Shown here one piece after another: positions 23,370 through 35,808 of a stretch of DNA of 64,000 nucleotides. A program made the translations under genes and the position numbers. The DNA comes from Megascapheus bottae (lineage: Eukaryota > Chordata > Mammalia > Rodentia > Geomyidae). Under the pieces are notes generated by a model, which saw nothing but the letters and a program-made list of their open reading frames with translations, did no database searches and had not been told where the DNA came from. The DNA is taken from assembly GCA_024803745.1 (NCBI GenBank), contig JANJXV010000014.1, forward strand, positions 1,770,001 through 1,834,000, given 5' to 3'. How positions within the stretch are numbered: the first letter of the stretch is position 1; each line of letters opens with the position of its first letter.

Positions 23370-23460
23370 CCTTCCTTCCTTCGTTCCTTCCTTCCTTCGT
23401 TCCTTCCTTCCTTCGTTCCTTCCTTCCTTCTTTCCGCCCTTCCTCCCTCCCTCCCTCCCT

Positions 23461-23540
<80 letters not shown>

Positions 23541-23541
23541 T
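23370..23541. repeat. Compound TTCC/TTCG, TCCC and TTTC repeat
   Basis: Three copies of a 16-bp higher-order unit (three TTCC-type tetramers plus a TTCG) give way to TCCC tetramers and then about 20 TTTC units (23,460-23,541). It is a nearly pure polypyrimidine strand. The long Lys-Glu-Arg and Ser-Phe frames on the two strands come from it. Confidence 0.97.
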
Positions 23542-23544
23542 CAT

Positions 23545-25664
<2,120 letters not shown>

Positions 25665-25814
25665 AGGGAGATTGAAAGATTTCCTCCTGGGACTTGTCAT
25701 TGAACCATCTGTCTGATGAAGAATTCCTATTGATACTCTGACCTGAGTTCCAAAGCTTTAGTGGAAGACTTAGCTTTTTTTTGTTTATTTTTTTTTTGCT
25801 TATTCATTTGATTG

Positions 25815-26870
25815 AAATCTGTTGTTTTGTTTTGTACTAGGTACTGTGTTAGGAACTGGGATGACTATGAATATGATCCAGTCTCAGTATCCTACATCCT
25901 TTGTAGTCTTGCAGGAACTAGTGATCAGTCAAGCTGGTAATTACCAAATATTCAACCATTTATCAATAATTCCTTTTCAGCTCATCTGGAAAAAATTCAA
26001 AGAGATTATGAATTGTAACATGTTAGCAAAATGTTGTGAGTTAGATTATGAGCTTGTTTAGCACAAGAACTGAGTCTTATTCCTAGAATTACTTGGGGCT
26101 GTGAACAGGAAGCATATAGAAGCATATAGAGCAAATGTTCCAGAAAAATGCTAGTGAAAATTTTGTAATCCCTAAGAAGAGAATCTGTGACCATGGACAA
26201 TAAATTGCAGAGTTGTAGGGGCTTTGGTGTCATTTATGGCTTTAATTTATACTGATAGCTTGCTTTTGTCTGCGGTGACAAATCCAGCCCATCCAATGTA
26301 TTTGTCTATTTCAAAAGCACGTTTGGTACTCATGTTATGTCAAGGTGTATACTAGGTGCAGTAGATTCAAAGGTGAAGAAGGATGGAAACAGAATGTTTC
26401 CTAATTTGTAGGAGAGGAGAGCTGGGGACCTCTGAACTGGTAGAGAGGATTCCAGTAATGCATAAGTGTTCTGAGAGAGGGAGGAAAATGTGGCTAAGGC
26501 TGCCTAAAGGGAGGACTAGGAGGTCAGAGGGGAGACTGCTGCAGGCCTGAGGGACTTCTATGCATAGGCCCTGAGGGGAAAATAAACAGGGCGCATTCCA
26601 GGGACTTAAGTATGTTTGGAGTCACAGACTTGTCACCTACAGTGAGAGGAGCTTGAGAAGAGGCTGGGAGATGAGGATTGTCAGATCATAAAGGGCCTCA
26701 AAAGAGAAGGCTAAGCAGTATAGATTCCAAGGGAATTTGTTGAGGGGGTGAGAGTGGTGCAGCACCAAGATGAAATGTGCATTTCAGAAAGATTGTTTGG
26801 GCTACCTATTGGATGGGGCATTGGAGAGAATGAGATAGAAAGGCTTTTGGAAGATGGCCCATAGTCTAGC
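25815..26870 (+). mobile_element. Ancient mammalian repeat, family not named
   Basis: Words in order resemble a widespread old mammalian repeat: 'tactaggtactgtgttagga', then 'ggtgtatactaggtgcagta', 'gcctgagggacttctatgca', 'tcagatcataaagggcctca', 'tttcagaaagattgtttggg'. The consensus that I recall ends with transduction-like 'agggccttg' and 'agaaagatcact' parts in this order. Two partial starts (25,830 and 26,335) suggest two fragments. I cannot assign the class from memory with certainty. Confidence 0.45.
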
Positions 26871-26919
26871 TGTAGGAGCAATGGAAAAGTACATAAAGAA
26901 AGTTCAATACACTGTGGCA

Positions 26920-26989
26920 CAGTGCTCAGGAGGCTAAATTGGGGAATCAGTTGAGCCAACCTAGGCAGTAAGCCTCTATCAAAGGAAAA

Positions 26990-26992
<3 letters not shown>
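26920..26992 (+). mobile_element. 7SL-like SINE head remnant
   Basis: 'gtgctcaggaggctaaattg' and 'gagccaacctaggcagtaag' match the 7SL-derived half. The right part is replaced by the following microsatellite. Confidence 0.5.
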
Positions 26993-27074
<82 letters not shown>

Positions 27075-27089
27075 GCATGCACACACACA
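26990..27089. repeat. (TC)n-(AC)n compound microsatellite
   Basis: About 27 TC units then about 12 AC units, an interruption GCATGC and more AC. It starts at the end of the SINE remnant and is probably seeded by its tail. Confidence 0.97.
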
Positions 27090-28840
27090 TACTGAAAATC
27101 CAATAAAACTTGACTTTGAAAGTTACCATCTATGATTTTGAGCAACTATTCAGTGTTTTGGTAGCCTCCATATTTTTTTTTCCCCCGCTCTGAATTTGAG
27201 CAACTTTATCTAATGTACAACTTAAGTGGAATACACTTAGTTAACTAGGCATCATACAGCATATACATCAGTGATAGCATCTGCTGTTGTCAATTCTGTA
27301 TTTCCCCCCACTTTAATGTACAATTAATTTGATGCTTTAAATTGGATATTTTGTACATTGGTGGTAGTCTTTCTTTCCCTCCCTGAACTCTGTGGATGGC
27401 AAAGATCATTCTTTCTCCTTATCTCTTCCTGCCTTCTGCAGCTCTAGTGGAATGCTCTCTGGGCCATCTCAAGATTACCTCTGCTAAAGCTATTCTGTTG
27501 AAACTGTATTCCGGTTTGGGTGATGTTATAACCAATGAAAACCAAGCTTGGTAAAGACCGAAGTCTTTGCTTCCTTCCCTTTTGGGGATTTCTGGTAACT
27601 GCATTCTCCTCCTCATGCCTTTGGAATGCAGCTTTGGTGTTATCTTTGGCTCTCCTCAGGGCTGCTTCTTAAGCACTTGTGGAGAGAGGACCTGGTATTT
27701 TTTTTTTTTTTTTTTTTTTACAGACTAGGCCTTATTTTCACTCTGACACTATTCCAAAATCCTGTCATATTTTCCCCTCTGACATCTCTAAGACTCATCT
27801 TTTCCCACTGGTCTCCAATAACTGGAATCCTTCCCTCTGTTTTGGCCCTATTTTGCTCCTATTCCTTCTAAATACCTCCACTGTGGTTGCTGTTCTTGAG
27901 TTCTGCCTCTGTTAAAGCAATCTCCTTGGTGCCTTCATGACAGCATCTAAAAAAACCAAAAAACACAAAACCCTTCACTTACTTCTCTCATATGGGTTAC
28001 ATCTGGGCTTTAGAAGTCTTTACTGTTCATTGCATTATTCCCTGAACCCCACCCCCCCACCAATGCTTTCCCATATGTCTTCTTAATTTCTTAATACCTG
28101 ACCTTTTTTATATGTGTTCCCTTTATTTCTCTCATTCACATTTATTTTTCTAGGCAGTCCTAAAGCTGTTTCCTCCATCGCCAAGAACATTTTCTTTCCT
28201 TTCTACATGCCAAACCCAGCCTCAAATAAGTTATGTCCTGAGACCCTCCCCTCTCTTAGCTCTCTTCCTTATGTTTACTAATGTTTTCCTCTTCATGATG
28301 ATAGTCTTTTTGGTTTTCTAAAACCAAGTGCTGCTGTATTGTATAATGGAGGGCATGTGTAAGTCCTTTTGATCTACACAAATCTATCCTTTCTTGGGGA
28401 ATATCTTTGCCATTAGCTGATTTCAGTTCTTTCATTTGCTACAGCATTGGTTTGGGGCTAACACTTGTATGTACCTTCATTCGGTCTCACCATCTCAACT
28501 GTCTTTTTAAGGCATTTTACCTATACCTTGACCTGGAAGATGTCTTTTTATTTTGTTCCTTTTCCTTCATCAAAACAAAACAACTTCTGGTTTTCCATGG
28601 CCTGTAGAAAAAAGTTTAATTTCCTTAGGCATATGTCAAGAATCTTCATATCCTGCTGCTCTCAGAAGTGACAGATTCTCTCACTTTCTTACTCTAAATT
28701 CTTAATCTATGACACACGGAAGCAGTTGCTTAAGGAAGCAATTTACTATGTGTAGAGGTTAAGAATGGACTGCTACAGGCTTAATGTTCACTGTGAATTC
28801 CTTGTCATCTTCTAAAAATGAACAAAACACCATGTAAAAT

Positions 28841-28842
<2 letters not shown>
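27090..28842. other. Unique pyrimidine-biased DNA, no gene
   Basis: Poly(T) at 27,701-27,719. The frames of 65-81 codons have no homology. The part 28,140-28,280 may be a degraded old LINE tail but is not assignable. Confidence 0.45.
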
Positions 28843-28892
<50 letters not shown>

Positions 28893-28897
28893 CACAC
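28843..28897. repeat. (TG)n repeat ending in GCGCGC palindrome
   Basis: About 20 TG units, then TATGTGCGCGCACACACG, which contains the palindrome TGTGCGCGCACA. It abuts the tail end of the next minus-strand SINE. Confidence 0.95.
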
Positions 28898-29093
28898 ACG
28901 TGCTGAACTTAGAGCCTAGTTTTTGCTTAGCTTTTTTTACTTATGGCTGGTGTTCTACCACTTGTGCCACAGCTCCACTTCCAGCTTTTGCTAGTTAACT
29001 AGAGTTAAGAGTCTTTTGGATTTGTCTGCCTGGGATCCTCATTCTCAGCCTCCAGAATACTACAATTATAGGAAGGAGTCACTGATGCTTGGC
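28898..29093 (-). mobile_element. 7SL-Geo dimeric SINE
   Basis: Complement of 'gtgttctaccacttgtgcca', 'cttccagcttttgctagtta' and 'agaatactacaattatagga' in order. Diverged; sandwiched between two microsatellites. Confidence 0.85.
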
Positions 29094-29099
29094 TTGTTT

Positions 29100-29113
29100 C
29101 TCTCCCTCTCCCT

Positions 29114-29178
<65 letters not shown>

Positions 29179-29295
29179 TCTTCCTCCTCTTCCCCCTCCT
29201 CCTCCTCCTCCTCTCCTCCTCCTCTCCTCCTCCTCCTCCTCCTCCTCTTCTCCTCTTCACCCTCGTTCTCCTCCTTTTCCTCCTCATCCTCTTTC
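29100..29295. repeat. (TC)n then (CTC)n repeat
   Basis: About 35 TC units (29,108-29,173) pass into imperfect CCT/CTC trinucleotides up to about 29,292. It is a polypyrimidine strand of almost 200 nt. The Ser-Leu and Arg-Glu frames are artefacts. Confidence 0.97.
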
Positions 29296-29299
29296 TTAT

Positions 29300-29311
29300 A
29301 TGTGTGCTTTT
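29300..29311. repeat. LINE-1 target-site duplication, copy 1
   Basis: ATGTGTGCTTTT, identical to 31,269-31,280. On the minus strand it starts AAAAGC, as expected for L1 endonuclease nicking at TTTT/A. Confidence 0.88.
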
Positions 29312-30465
29312 TTCCAGATATTTTTTATTGTTATTAATAGAAAGGTTACATGATATTTGCTAGATAGATGGTGCATTAATTCCCATACATTGATACCCTT
29401 TCACATGTCTTGGTCTCCATTTCCCTCCTCCCCCACCCCCACCCCTCATCTTGTTTTCCCCAGTTCCCTATCCAATTTCAAATAACCAAATAAAAATATA
29501 TCCGATATATCAGGTAACAAAGTGAGATACTGTAACAATATGAGATAACCAAGGGACAGCAAACGAGATGAGAGATAACATAGTGCCTTAAGGACAACAA
29601 TCATTCATTATATGGCTTTTGTTTCTATTTCCTAGAGATCCTTTCATTTAGCATCCTACTATATGGCCTTAAGTATCTAGGTTTTGCTCTATTGCAAATC
29701 TCTGCTAGGAGAGCCCAAGGTTTCTACTGATTATGACAAATGAGGGAAACCATTGAGCCTAAGTTCCTTTGAGTCTGGCTTACTTCACTTAATATGATCT
29801 TTTCTAAGACTTTCCATTTCCTAACAAATGGGGCAATGTCATTCTTTCTGACAGCAGCATAGAATTCCATTGTGTACAAATACCACACCTTGTTGATCCA
29901 TTCATCAACTGAGGGACATCTAGGTTGGTTCCATATCTTTGCTATGGTAAATAGTGCTGCAATGAACATTGTTGTGCTGGTGGATTTAGTATGTCTTTGT
30001 TTCTGGATGATTGGGTAAATGCCAAGTAGTGGAATTGCTGTGTCATAGGGGAGCTCTATGTTTAGTCTTTTGAGGCACTGCCATACTGCTTTCCATAGTG
30101 GTTGAATGAGTTTGCACTCCCACCAACAGTGTAGTAGTGATCCCTCCTGGCCACATCGCCTCCAGCATCTGTTATTATTCATTTTCCTGATCCTGGCCAT
30201 TCTAACTGGAGTGAGATGGAATCTTAGAGTTGTTTTGATTTGCATTTCTTTATGACTAGAGATGTTGAGCATTTCTTCATGTGTCTATAGGCCACTTTTG
30301 TTTCTTCTTCAGAGAAGACTCTCTTTAAGTCTTTGGTCCATCTTTTAATGGGATGGTTGTTCCTTTGGAGATTAATTTTGGATTGATTCAATTTTTTGAG
30401 CTGTTGATATATTTTAGATATGAGGCCTTTGTCTGTTGTATGGTTGGTGAAGGTCTTCTCCCACT
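29312..30465 (-). mobile_element. LINE-1 3' segment of a twin-primed insertion
   Basis: The minus strand carries the C-terminal part of ORF2 (183-codon open stretch 30,272-29,724, with a zinc-knuckle-like C-x3-C...H-x4-C region: Cys-Trp-Arg-Arg-Cys-Gly ... Leu-His-Cys-Trp-Trp-Glu-Cys), the 3' UTR with its C-rich/G-rich tract (29,420-29,447) and AATAAA near the end. The A-tail is short. Upstream of 30,272 the ORF2 frame is broken. It matches the second copy at 51.5-52.6 kb with few changes up to CCCACT at 30,465, where similarity on this strand stops and the inverted segment begins. Confidence 0.93.
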
Positions 30466-31268
30466 AAAGTACCTAGGAATTACCTTAACTAAGAATGTAA
30501 AGGACCTTTTTGATGAAAACTTTAAAACCTTGAAAAAGAAAATTAAAGCAGAACTGAGGAAATGGGAAAACCTCCCATGTTCCTGGATTGGAAGAATTAA
30601 TATCATGAAAATGACAATCTTGCCAAGGGCTATCTACAAATTCAATGCAATACCCATCAATATCCCAGTGTCATTCTTTAAAGAAATAGAAGAGGCAATC
30701 CAAAATTTCATATGGAATAATAAAAGACCCCGTAGAGCGAAAGCACTTCTTAGCAGAAAGAACAGCACAGGAGGAATTTCAATACCAAACTTTAGACTCT
30801 ATTACAGAGATATAATTATCAAAACAGCTTGCTACTGGCACAAGAACAGGCCTGAAGAACAATGAAATAGAACTGAAGACCCAGATATTAAACCACAGAC
30901 CTATGGCCACCTAATCTTTGACAAGGGAGCCAAAAAAATAGAATGGAAGAAAGACAGCCTCTTCAACAAGTTGTGCTGGCAGAACTGGTTAAGCACATGC
31001 AGAAAACTAAAGTTGGATCCTTCTTTGTCATCCTGTATTAGAATTAACTCCGAATGGATCAAAGACCTTGAGGTAAAAGCCGACACTCTGAAACTTTACA
31101 AGAAGGAATAGGAGATACACTAGACCTCCTTGGCACAGGTAGAAACTTTCTTAATAAGGACCAAGAATCACAACAAATCAGAGGAAGGCTGGATAAGTGT
31201 GACTGCATTAAACTGCAGAGTTTTTGTATGGCAAAAGACATAGTTAATAAACTAGTTAGGAAGCCCAC
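30466..31268 (+). mobile_element. LINE-1 inverted 5' segment of the same insertion
   Basis: Here ORF2 is read on the plus strand: the open stretch from 30,466 gives Lys-Tyr-Leu-Gly-Ile-Thr-Leu and continues through the conserved Trp-Ile-Gly-Arg-Ile-Asn and Phe-Ile-Trp-Asn regions to a stop at 30,863. That stop is a TGA where the other copy (near 53,040) has TGG for Trp, so it is a nonsense change. More ORF2-like sequence continues in other frames to 'ttaggaagccc' at 31,256-31,266. That end is only about 4-5 nt away, in the L1 consensus order, from the start of the 3' segment, as twin priming predicts. Confidence 0.92.
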
Positions 31269-31280
31269 ATGTGTGCTTTT
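31269..31280. repeat. LINE-1 target-site duplication, copy 2
   Basis: ATGTGTGCTTTT; pairs with 29,300-29,311 and closes the insertion. Confidence 0.88.
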
Positions 31281-31639
31281 ATTGGTGATTAAACTCAGGA
31301 CCTTGTAAAGATTTTTTTGTTGTTGTTTCAAAGCAGAATATATGCTTTACCTTATACTCAACAGAGTAGATGGCTGGAGCTAAATGGTGATAGTTTCTTA
31401 GGTGAAGTAGATTCTGTTTACAATTTGACAGTTTCTGCCACATCCTTTTGTATTCTCGATATGTCACTTGTTACTTTGTGCTGTTTTATCATTTTGAAGA
31501 AAAGTGTGCTATATCACTGTAGGTAAATAAAAGATGGGCAAATGCCCATTCTTTGTATTTCAAAAATATATGCAGCCCTGTAGGCATCTGATTTACTTCA
31601 CTGACTAAATAGTTTAGCACTAAGCATTTGTGACTTCAT
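31281..31639. other. Unique DNA, nothing identified
   Basis: Spacer between LINE-1 and MIR. The 62-69-codon frames lack homology. Confidence 0.5.
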
Positions 31640-31860
31640 CTCCTCTGACTTCATCACTTAATAGCTGCATGGCTTTTGCAAGTTAAACATTCTCTGCATC
31701 AAGTTTTTCATCTATGAATTGGAGCTGACAATCGCATATATCTCACGTTTTTATGTGAGATAATCAATGTCAAGAATTTAGCAAGGGATTGGAACAACAG
31801 AGAAAGTGATCACTAAATCTTTAGTTATCATGTTATCTCTGTGACTATCATTCTGTTATC
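31640..31860 (+). mobile_element. MIR SINE
   Basis: MIR words in order: 'cttaatagctgcatggcttt', 'gcaagttaaacattctctgc', 'tttttcatctatgaattgga' and a degenerate 3' 'gttatcatgttatc'. An ancient core-SINE predating the rodent radiation. Confidence 0.72.
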
Positions 31861-31949
31861 TCCAAATCTAATGGGTGAAATGTTAAGGCCTTTAGAAAAA
31901 CACTTTAGGAAAGAGAGTCATTTGTGGCTTGTTTAAACCACTAACTAAC

Positions 31950-32145
31950 TTATTTTTATCTCATTATGCCTTCATTTTATCATCTTGAAAAATCTTAGCA
32001 GTAAAAATATAATAGTATCCATACCTTTGGTTTGGGATATATTGTCAGAGATAAACATTGAAACAAACATGTAATGTCTGTAACTGGTGTCTGCCACATA
32101 AGAACTATTCAATAAGTGGTAGTTATTACTGTTGTCCTCTTATGT
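31950..32145 (+). mobile_element. MIR SINE, second copy
   Basis: 'taatagtatccatacctttg' and 'ctgccacataagaactattc' followed by 'aataagtggtagttattact' match the MIR 3' half. Same orientation as the preceding MIR, 90 bp away. Confidence 0.7.
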
Positions 32146-32232
32146 CTAGCCCAGAAGATGACACTGTAAAGGACCTAGAGTGGCAGGTGGCCCATTCACA
32201 AGTGATATATGGTATCTATAGTACAGTTGGCA

Positions 32233-32510
32233 CTTAAAAAATTGAAATACAATTCACAAACCTTAAACCTCACCTTCTTAAAGTATATAGTTCAGTAGTT
32301 TTAGTCTAGTTACAAAGTTCGCAATCAGCATCACAATCAGATTATAGAATATCTTCATCATTTCCAAGAGGAACTTTGTACTCTGTTTCTTATTCCATCT
32401 TCTCCCTGGCCCCTACAATCCTATCAATCTACTTTCTATCTTCATAGATTTGCCTATTTTCACCATCTCGTACAAATGGATTCACAAAATATATGTTTGA
32501 CATGGGCTTT
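32233..32510 (-). mobile_element. Old L1M-type LINE-1 3' fragment
   Basis: Plus-strand words 'aatacaattcacaaacctta', 'agtatatagttcagtagttt', 'ctacaatcctatcaatctac', 'tagatttgcctattttcacc' and 'gtacaaatggattcacaaaa' are the antisense of the L1M 3' end as I recall it. No coding capacity and no TSD visible. Confidence 0.65.
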
Positions 32511-33904
32511 GCTGAAAAATAAAGCTGTATTCTTTCCCATAAAACACTTTTCTGCTGGAAAAATAAAGGAAGCCCTAAATAGGAAGCATTAAGTAGGAAA
32601 ACAGCACAGTCAAGACTCTAGAAACAAAATCTAATCTATATGAATTGAAGGGGCCAAATTGATGAGATTAAAAATATACAGGGAGTTCAAGTCCTTATTA
32701 TAAAAAAAGAAACCAAGCTAGGTTTCCTTGGAATCTTCAACATATATTAAAGATCTAAATGCTCATTTATGAACAAGATTCACTAAGTATCAGGATAACA
32801 ATACAGTTCAGAGGTTTCCTCAGACTTCCTGAAGCAGAATCCTTCCAGTGTGGAAAGGTTAGGACTTGGTAAAGGAGATTCTGTCAGGTAATGGGGTTGA
32901 AAACCATTTAGCTACATGAGAAATACTTACATGATATTGATCTAGTTTGTTACATTCTATTCTCAACAACACTGCTCAGCAATGTTGACATTCTTTTAAA
33001 CTACAAGCCTAATTTTCCTAATATATTATTGACAACTAGGTCGCTCTCTTTCCTTACTTCCCATGGTCATACAAAGCAGGAGTTCAGAACATGTTGGATT
33101 TGTTATATAGGAATCTGTCAGCAGCTCTGTGATATTTGGGCTCAAGGGAATTCTCTTCCTTCAAGGAGAACCTCAAAGCCCTCTCTCTGCACAGTGTTAT
33201 CCTTGAGTAACTAGGTGCAGAGTGGTTCCTACACCTAGAAGCTCAGAGTCCTTTAGGGAGCTTGTTAGGTCACAAATTCCTATGCTATGCCACCACCCAG
33301 TTGTCCAGGAAGGGGAAATCACTACCCAGATACTAGCTAAATACTACTCTAGAGTTTGAGGAGGATCACCTTCCTCTTAATATCTGGAATAAAACCAATG
33401 CATGGTGTTTGTGTAGCTTTACATGGTTACTGCTGTGGCCTGGGATTGGCCACATTTCCTGTGTGACACCGGAGAAAAACAAACAAGCAAAACCCTGCCT
33501 TTTCATTTTCTTTTCTCTTCCTTTCTTTTTTAGTTTTGGAAGTAAGAGGTGTGGGCTGGGGGGATTCTGAGTGTGCAGAAATGACCACTAATATCCACAA
33601 GAGGCTTTTCTCTAGGCCTAAGACATAAGCACTGAAAGAGACACCTTTTCTGTGTGCTCTGGACAGGACTGTTTTCTCAGAATGGGACTAACAACTGTTT
33701 TGTGTCATTGGAGACCAAGTTTCTGAACCCACTTTGTATAGATTTGGTGCTTAGTATGGAAAGGTGATAATTTTAAGAAAAAGCAGGTAAAGACCTTCCT
33801 ATTTTTTCCTTGCCCTTTGTCTTTCCCCTCTCACGTCTCTTAACATTCTAGTAATGAAGACTTTCATGTATACATCTCCTTTTTTTATTGTCAGTATCTG
33901 TCAG
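32511..33904. other. Unique DNA, nothing identified
   Basis: No gene or named repeat. The 61-codon frame at 33,029 lacks homology. Confidence 0.5.
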
Positions 33905-34010
33905 AGGCTGTGGTGCATGCCTAAAACTTCAGATATTCAGGAAGTGGAGGTAAGAAGAATAGTGGTTTGAGAACAAAAGTGCATGACCCAATCTGAAAAG
34001 TAACTAAAGC
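33905..34010 (+). mobile_element. 7SL-like SINE head, degraded
   Basis: 'gaggctgtggtgcatgccta' and 'cagatattcaggaagtggag' follow the 7SL head. The second half has no Geo similarity and could be a separate, older monomeric family. Confidence 0.5.
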
Positions 34011-34417
34011 AAAATGACACATGAACAAATAAATATCTTGTGGGAGTATTAATAACACCAACTGTTTATAGTCAGTGATATATACATGTCTAACTACAGG
34101 AAGACTTTCTGTTCAATTGCTGCTATGTTAAATGTTATATATGGATAATAACACATGGACCTTGGATTTCTGGAGCCTGAGAAATGGGACAAAAGAAGAG
34201 TAGTACCTGAAGAAGCCATTGGTTTGGTGGTTTAGTTCAGATCCCTGGCAGTAGCAATCCACATGATACCTGTCCCTAAACTAGAGATTCTGCTTCTAGA
34301 TTGGGAGAATTTATCATTCTGTCTTATTTTATTAATGATGAAGCATCAATCTTATTATTTTTCCAGGAACTGGTTAAAAGCTTGAGTTACTCTGACTTCC
34401 CATCGGATTTTCAATTC

Positions 34418-34449
34418 AAGTAAATAATATTCTTGAATATTATTTACTT
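34418..34449. repeat. 32-nt near-perfect palindrome
   Basis: Left arm AAGTAAATAATATTC (34,418-34,432), 2-nt spacer TT, right arm GAATATTATTTACTT (34,435-34,449). The arms are perfectly complementary over 15 bp and not a simple repeat. It contains GTAAATA (forkhead-like) in both arms. Confidence 0.9.
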
Positions 34450-34737
34450 CCTTGGGGTAGCTCTGTGTAACATTGTGAAGAAGTGACTGATTTTGGATAC
34501 TTTAGGTTCTTTCCTTTGTCCACAACAGGTCCTATCCTAGGCAACTCATTCTGCATGCTTCATGCATACATATTCACTTGTACTTATTTACAACAGTAAG
34601 TTTTCTTTTCTTTTCTTCTTCTCTTTTTGGTATTACAAAATTAATGAGGAAATGGAAACCCACTAGGCATACTTAAATGTGTTTCTAAACTCTCTGCCTC
34701 ATTGTTTGGAAGGTTTCATTTAAAAGTCAATAAATTA
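34450..34737. other. Unique DNA, nothing identified
   Basis: Includes the left target duplication TCAATAAAT (34,727-34,735) of the following SINE. Confidence 0.5.
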
Positions 34738-34920
34738 GGCCGGAATTTTGGTCTAGAGTGCTTGGCTAGCATGCACAAAGACCCGGGTTCAATTCCTCGG
34801 TACCACATACATAGAAAAAAGCCGGAAATGGTGCTGAAGCTCAAGTGGTAGAGCTCTGTCCTTGAGAAGCCCCGAGCTCAAGCCCAGGACTGGCAAAAAT
34901 AAAGAAAAAAGAAAAAAAAC
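34738..34920 (+). mobile_element. IDL-Geo dimeric SINE, internally deleted
   Basis: The Ala-tRNA-like monomer keeps 'gtgcttggctagcatgcaca' and box B 'gggttcaattcctcgg'; the Geo monomer starts 'gccggaaatggtgctgaagc'. About 20 nt of the middle of Geo ('ccaaggacagtg...' in other copies) is missing. The tail is A-rich and interrupted. A 9-bp TSD TCAATAAAT flanks it (34,727-34,735 and 34,921-34,929). Confidence 0.92.
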
Positions 34921-35010
34921 TCAATAAATCTTATTATCAAGATTTGTTGAAGCCTTATGTTTATCAAGATCCTTACTTGCTTAGTGGCTTAACTTTAACA
35001 TCTTTGATTT

Positions 35011-35245
35011 TTTTTTTTTACAGCTGTTGAGAAAAAGGAAAACCAACTCCTTTGGAAGAGCATGGTCATGCCTCAAACTACTTCCCCAGTGATGATGAGC
35101 TTTTAAAATCCAGATCCATGGACACCATCTTAAAGAGACTGGATGGCTGCCCAATTTCCTGCAGAAAAACAGGAATGTCAACTGCAGTTTTCACTAAATT
35201 GCTATCTTTTCCCCAATATTGTCTGTCATCACGATCAGATTAGAG
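35011..35245 (+). other. Exon-like segment of doubtful status
   Basis: A polypyrimidine run and CAG (35,010-35,023) look like a splice acceptor. Beyond it an open frame (35,031-35,243) reads ...NYFPSDDELLKSRSMDTILK... in a non-repetitive, codon-plausible way. Against it: the frame has a TGA just after the acceptor, no AUG at its start, no clear donor and no family that I recognise. It may be a decayed exon or processed-pseudogene piece. Confidence 0.2.
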
Positions 35246-35756
35246 AAACCAGCTGGACAACTGCTTGGAGGACTGGCTTCTAAGAGTACTAAACTGTCAG
35301 TGGTGTGCTTCCATCTCCATGGAAATATAAGGAGAGGGGAATAATATATTTACCATGCCTTTTCTGAGGGAGAGTTCTATTTGGAATTGGAAAAAAATGA
35401 TTTAATAGATTCCTTAGGGTTAGAAAGTGGGAACTGATCAGAATACAGAACAACATGAAGCTATATTACTGCAGGGCTCTTATTGTACCTACTAGAGTAT
35501 ATGATTGAGGTGTCCTAAATAGATTGTCTGTGACCATCGAGCAAAGGCTGAGTACTCCAATTGCTTCCTTGCTGACTGCTTCTACTAAAGATTGCATGTA
35601 TAAAACTTTGAAGTTAGACATTCCATTGGGCTCCATATGCTTTCTCTGCTCTCTAGTATTTGACTGCAAAGACATTGGTATTGACCATCTTCTAGTTATA
35701 GAATGTATGGCCTTATTGTGCCTTTGTTTGCTTGAAGATCATTTCTTTCTTTTTTT

Positions 35757-35808
35757 TCCCGGCCTCCTGAATAGCTAGGATTATAAGTGTGAGCCACCAG
35801 CATCCAGC
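35757..35808 (-). mobile_element. 7SL-like SINE head fragment
   Basis: Complement of 'ctcctgaatagctaggatta' and 'gtgagccaccagcatccagc': only the first 50 nt of the SINE remain. Confidence 0.7.

Noticed and set aside
23227..23544. Lys-Glu-Arg-rich frame
   Set aside because: Translation of the TTTC/TTCC repeat on the minus strand.
29016..29363. Ser-Leu-Pro-rich frame of 115 codons
   Set aside because: Translation of (TC)n and (CTC)n repeats and part of a SINE.
31735..31765. 8-bp hairpin TATCTCAC...GTGAGATA
   Set aside because: Lies inside a MIR relic and is short enough to arise by chance.
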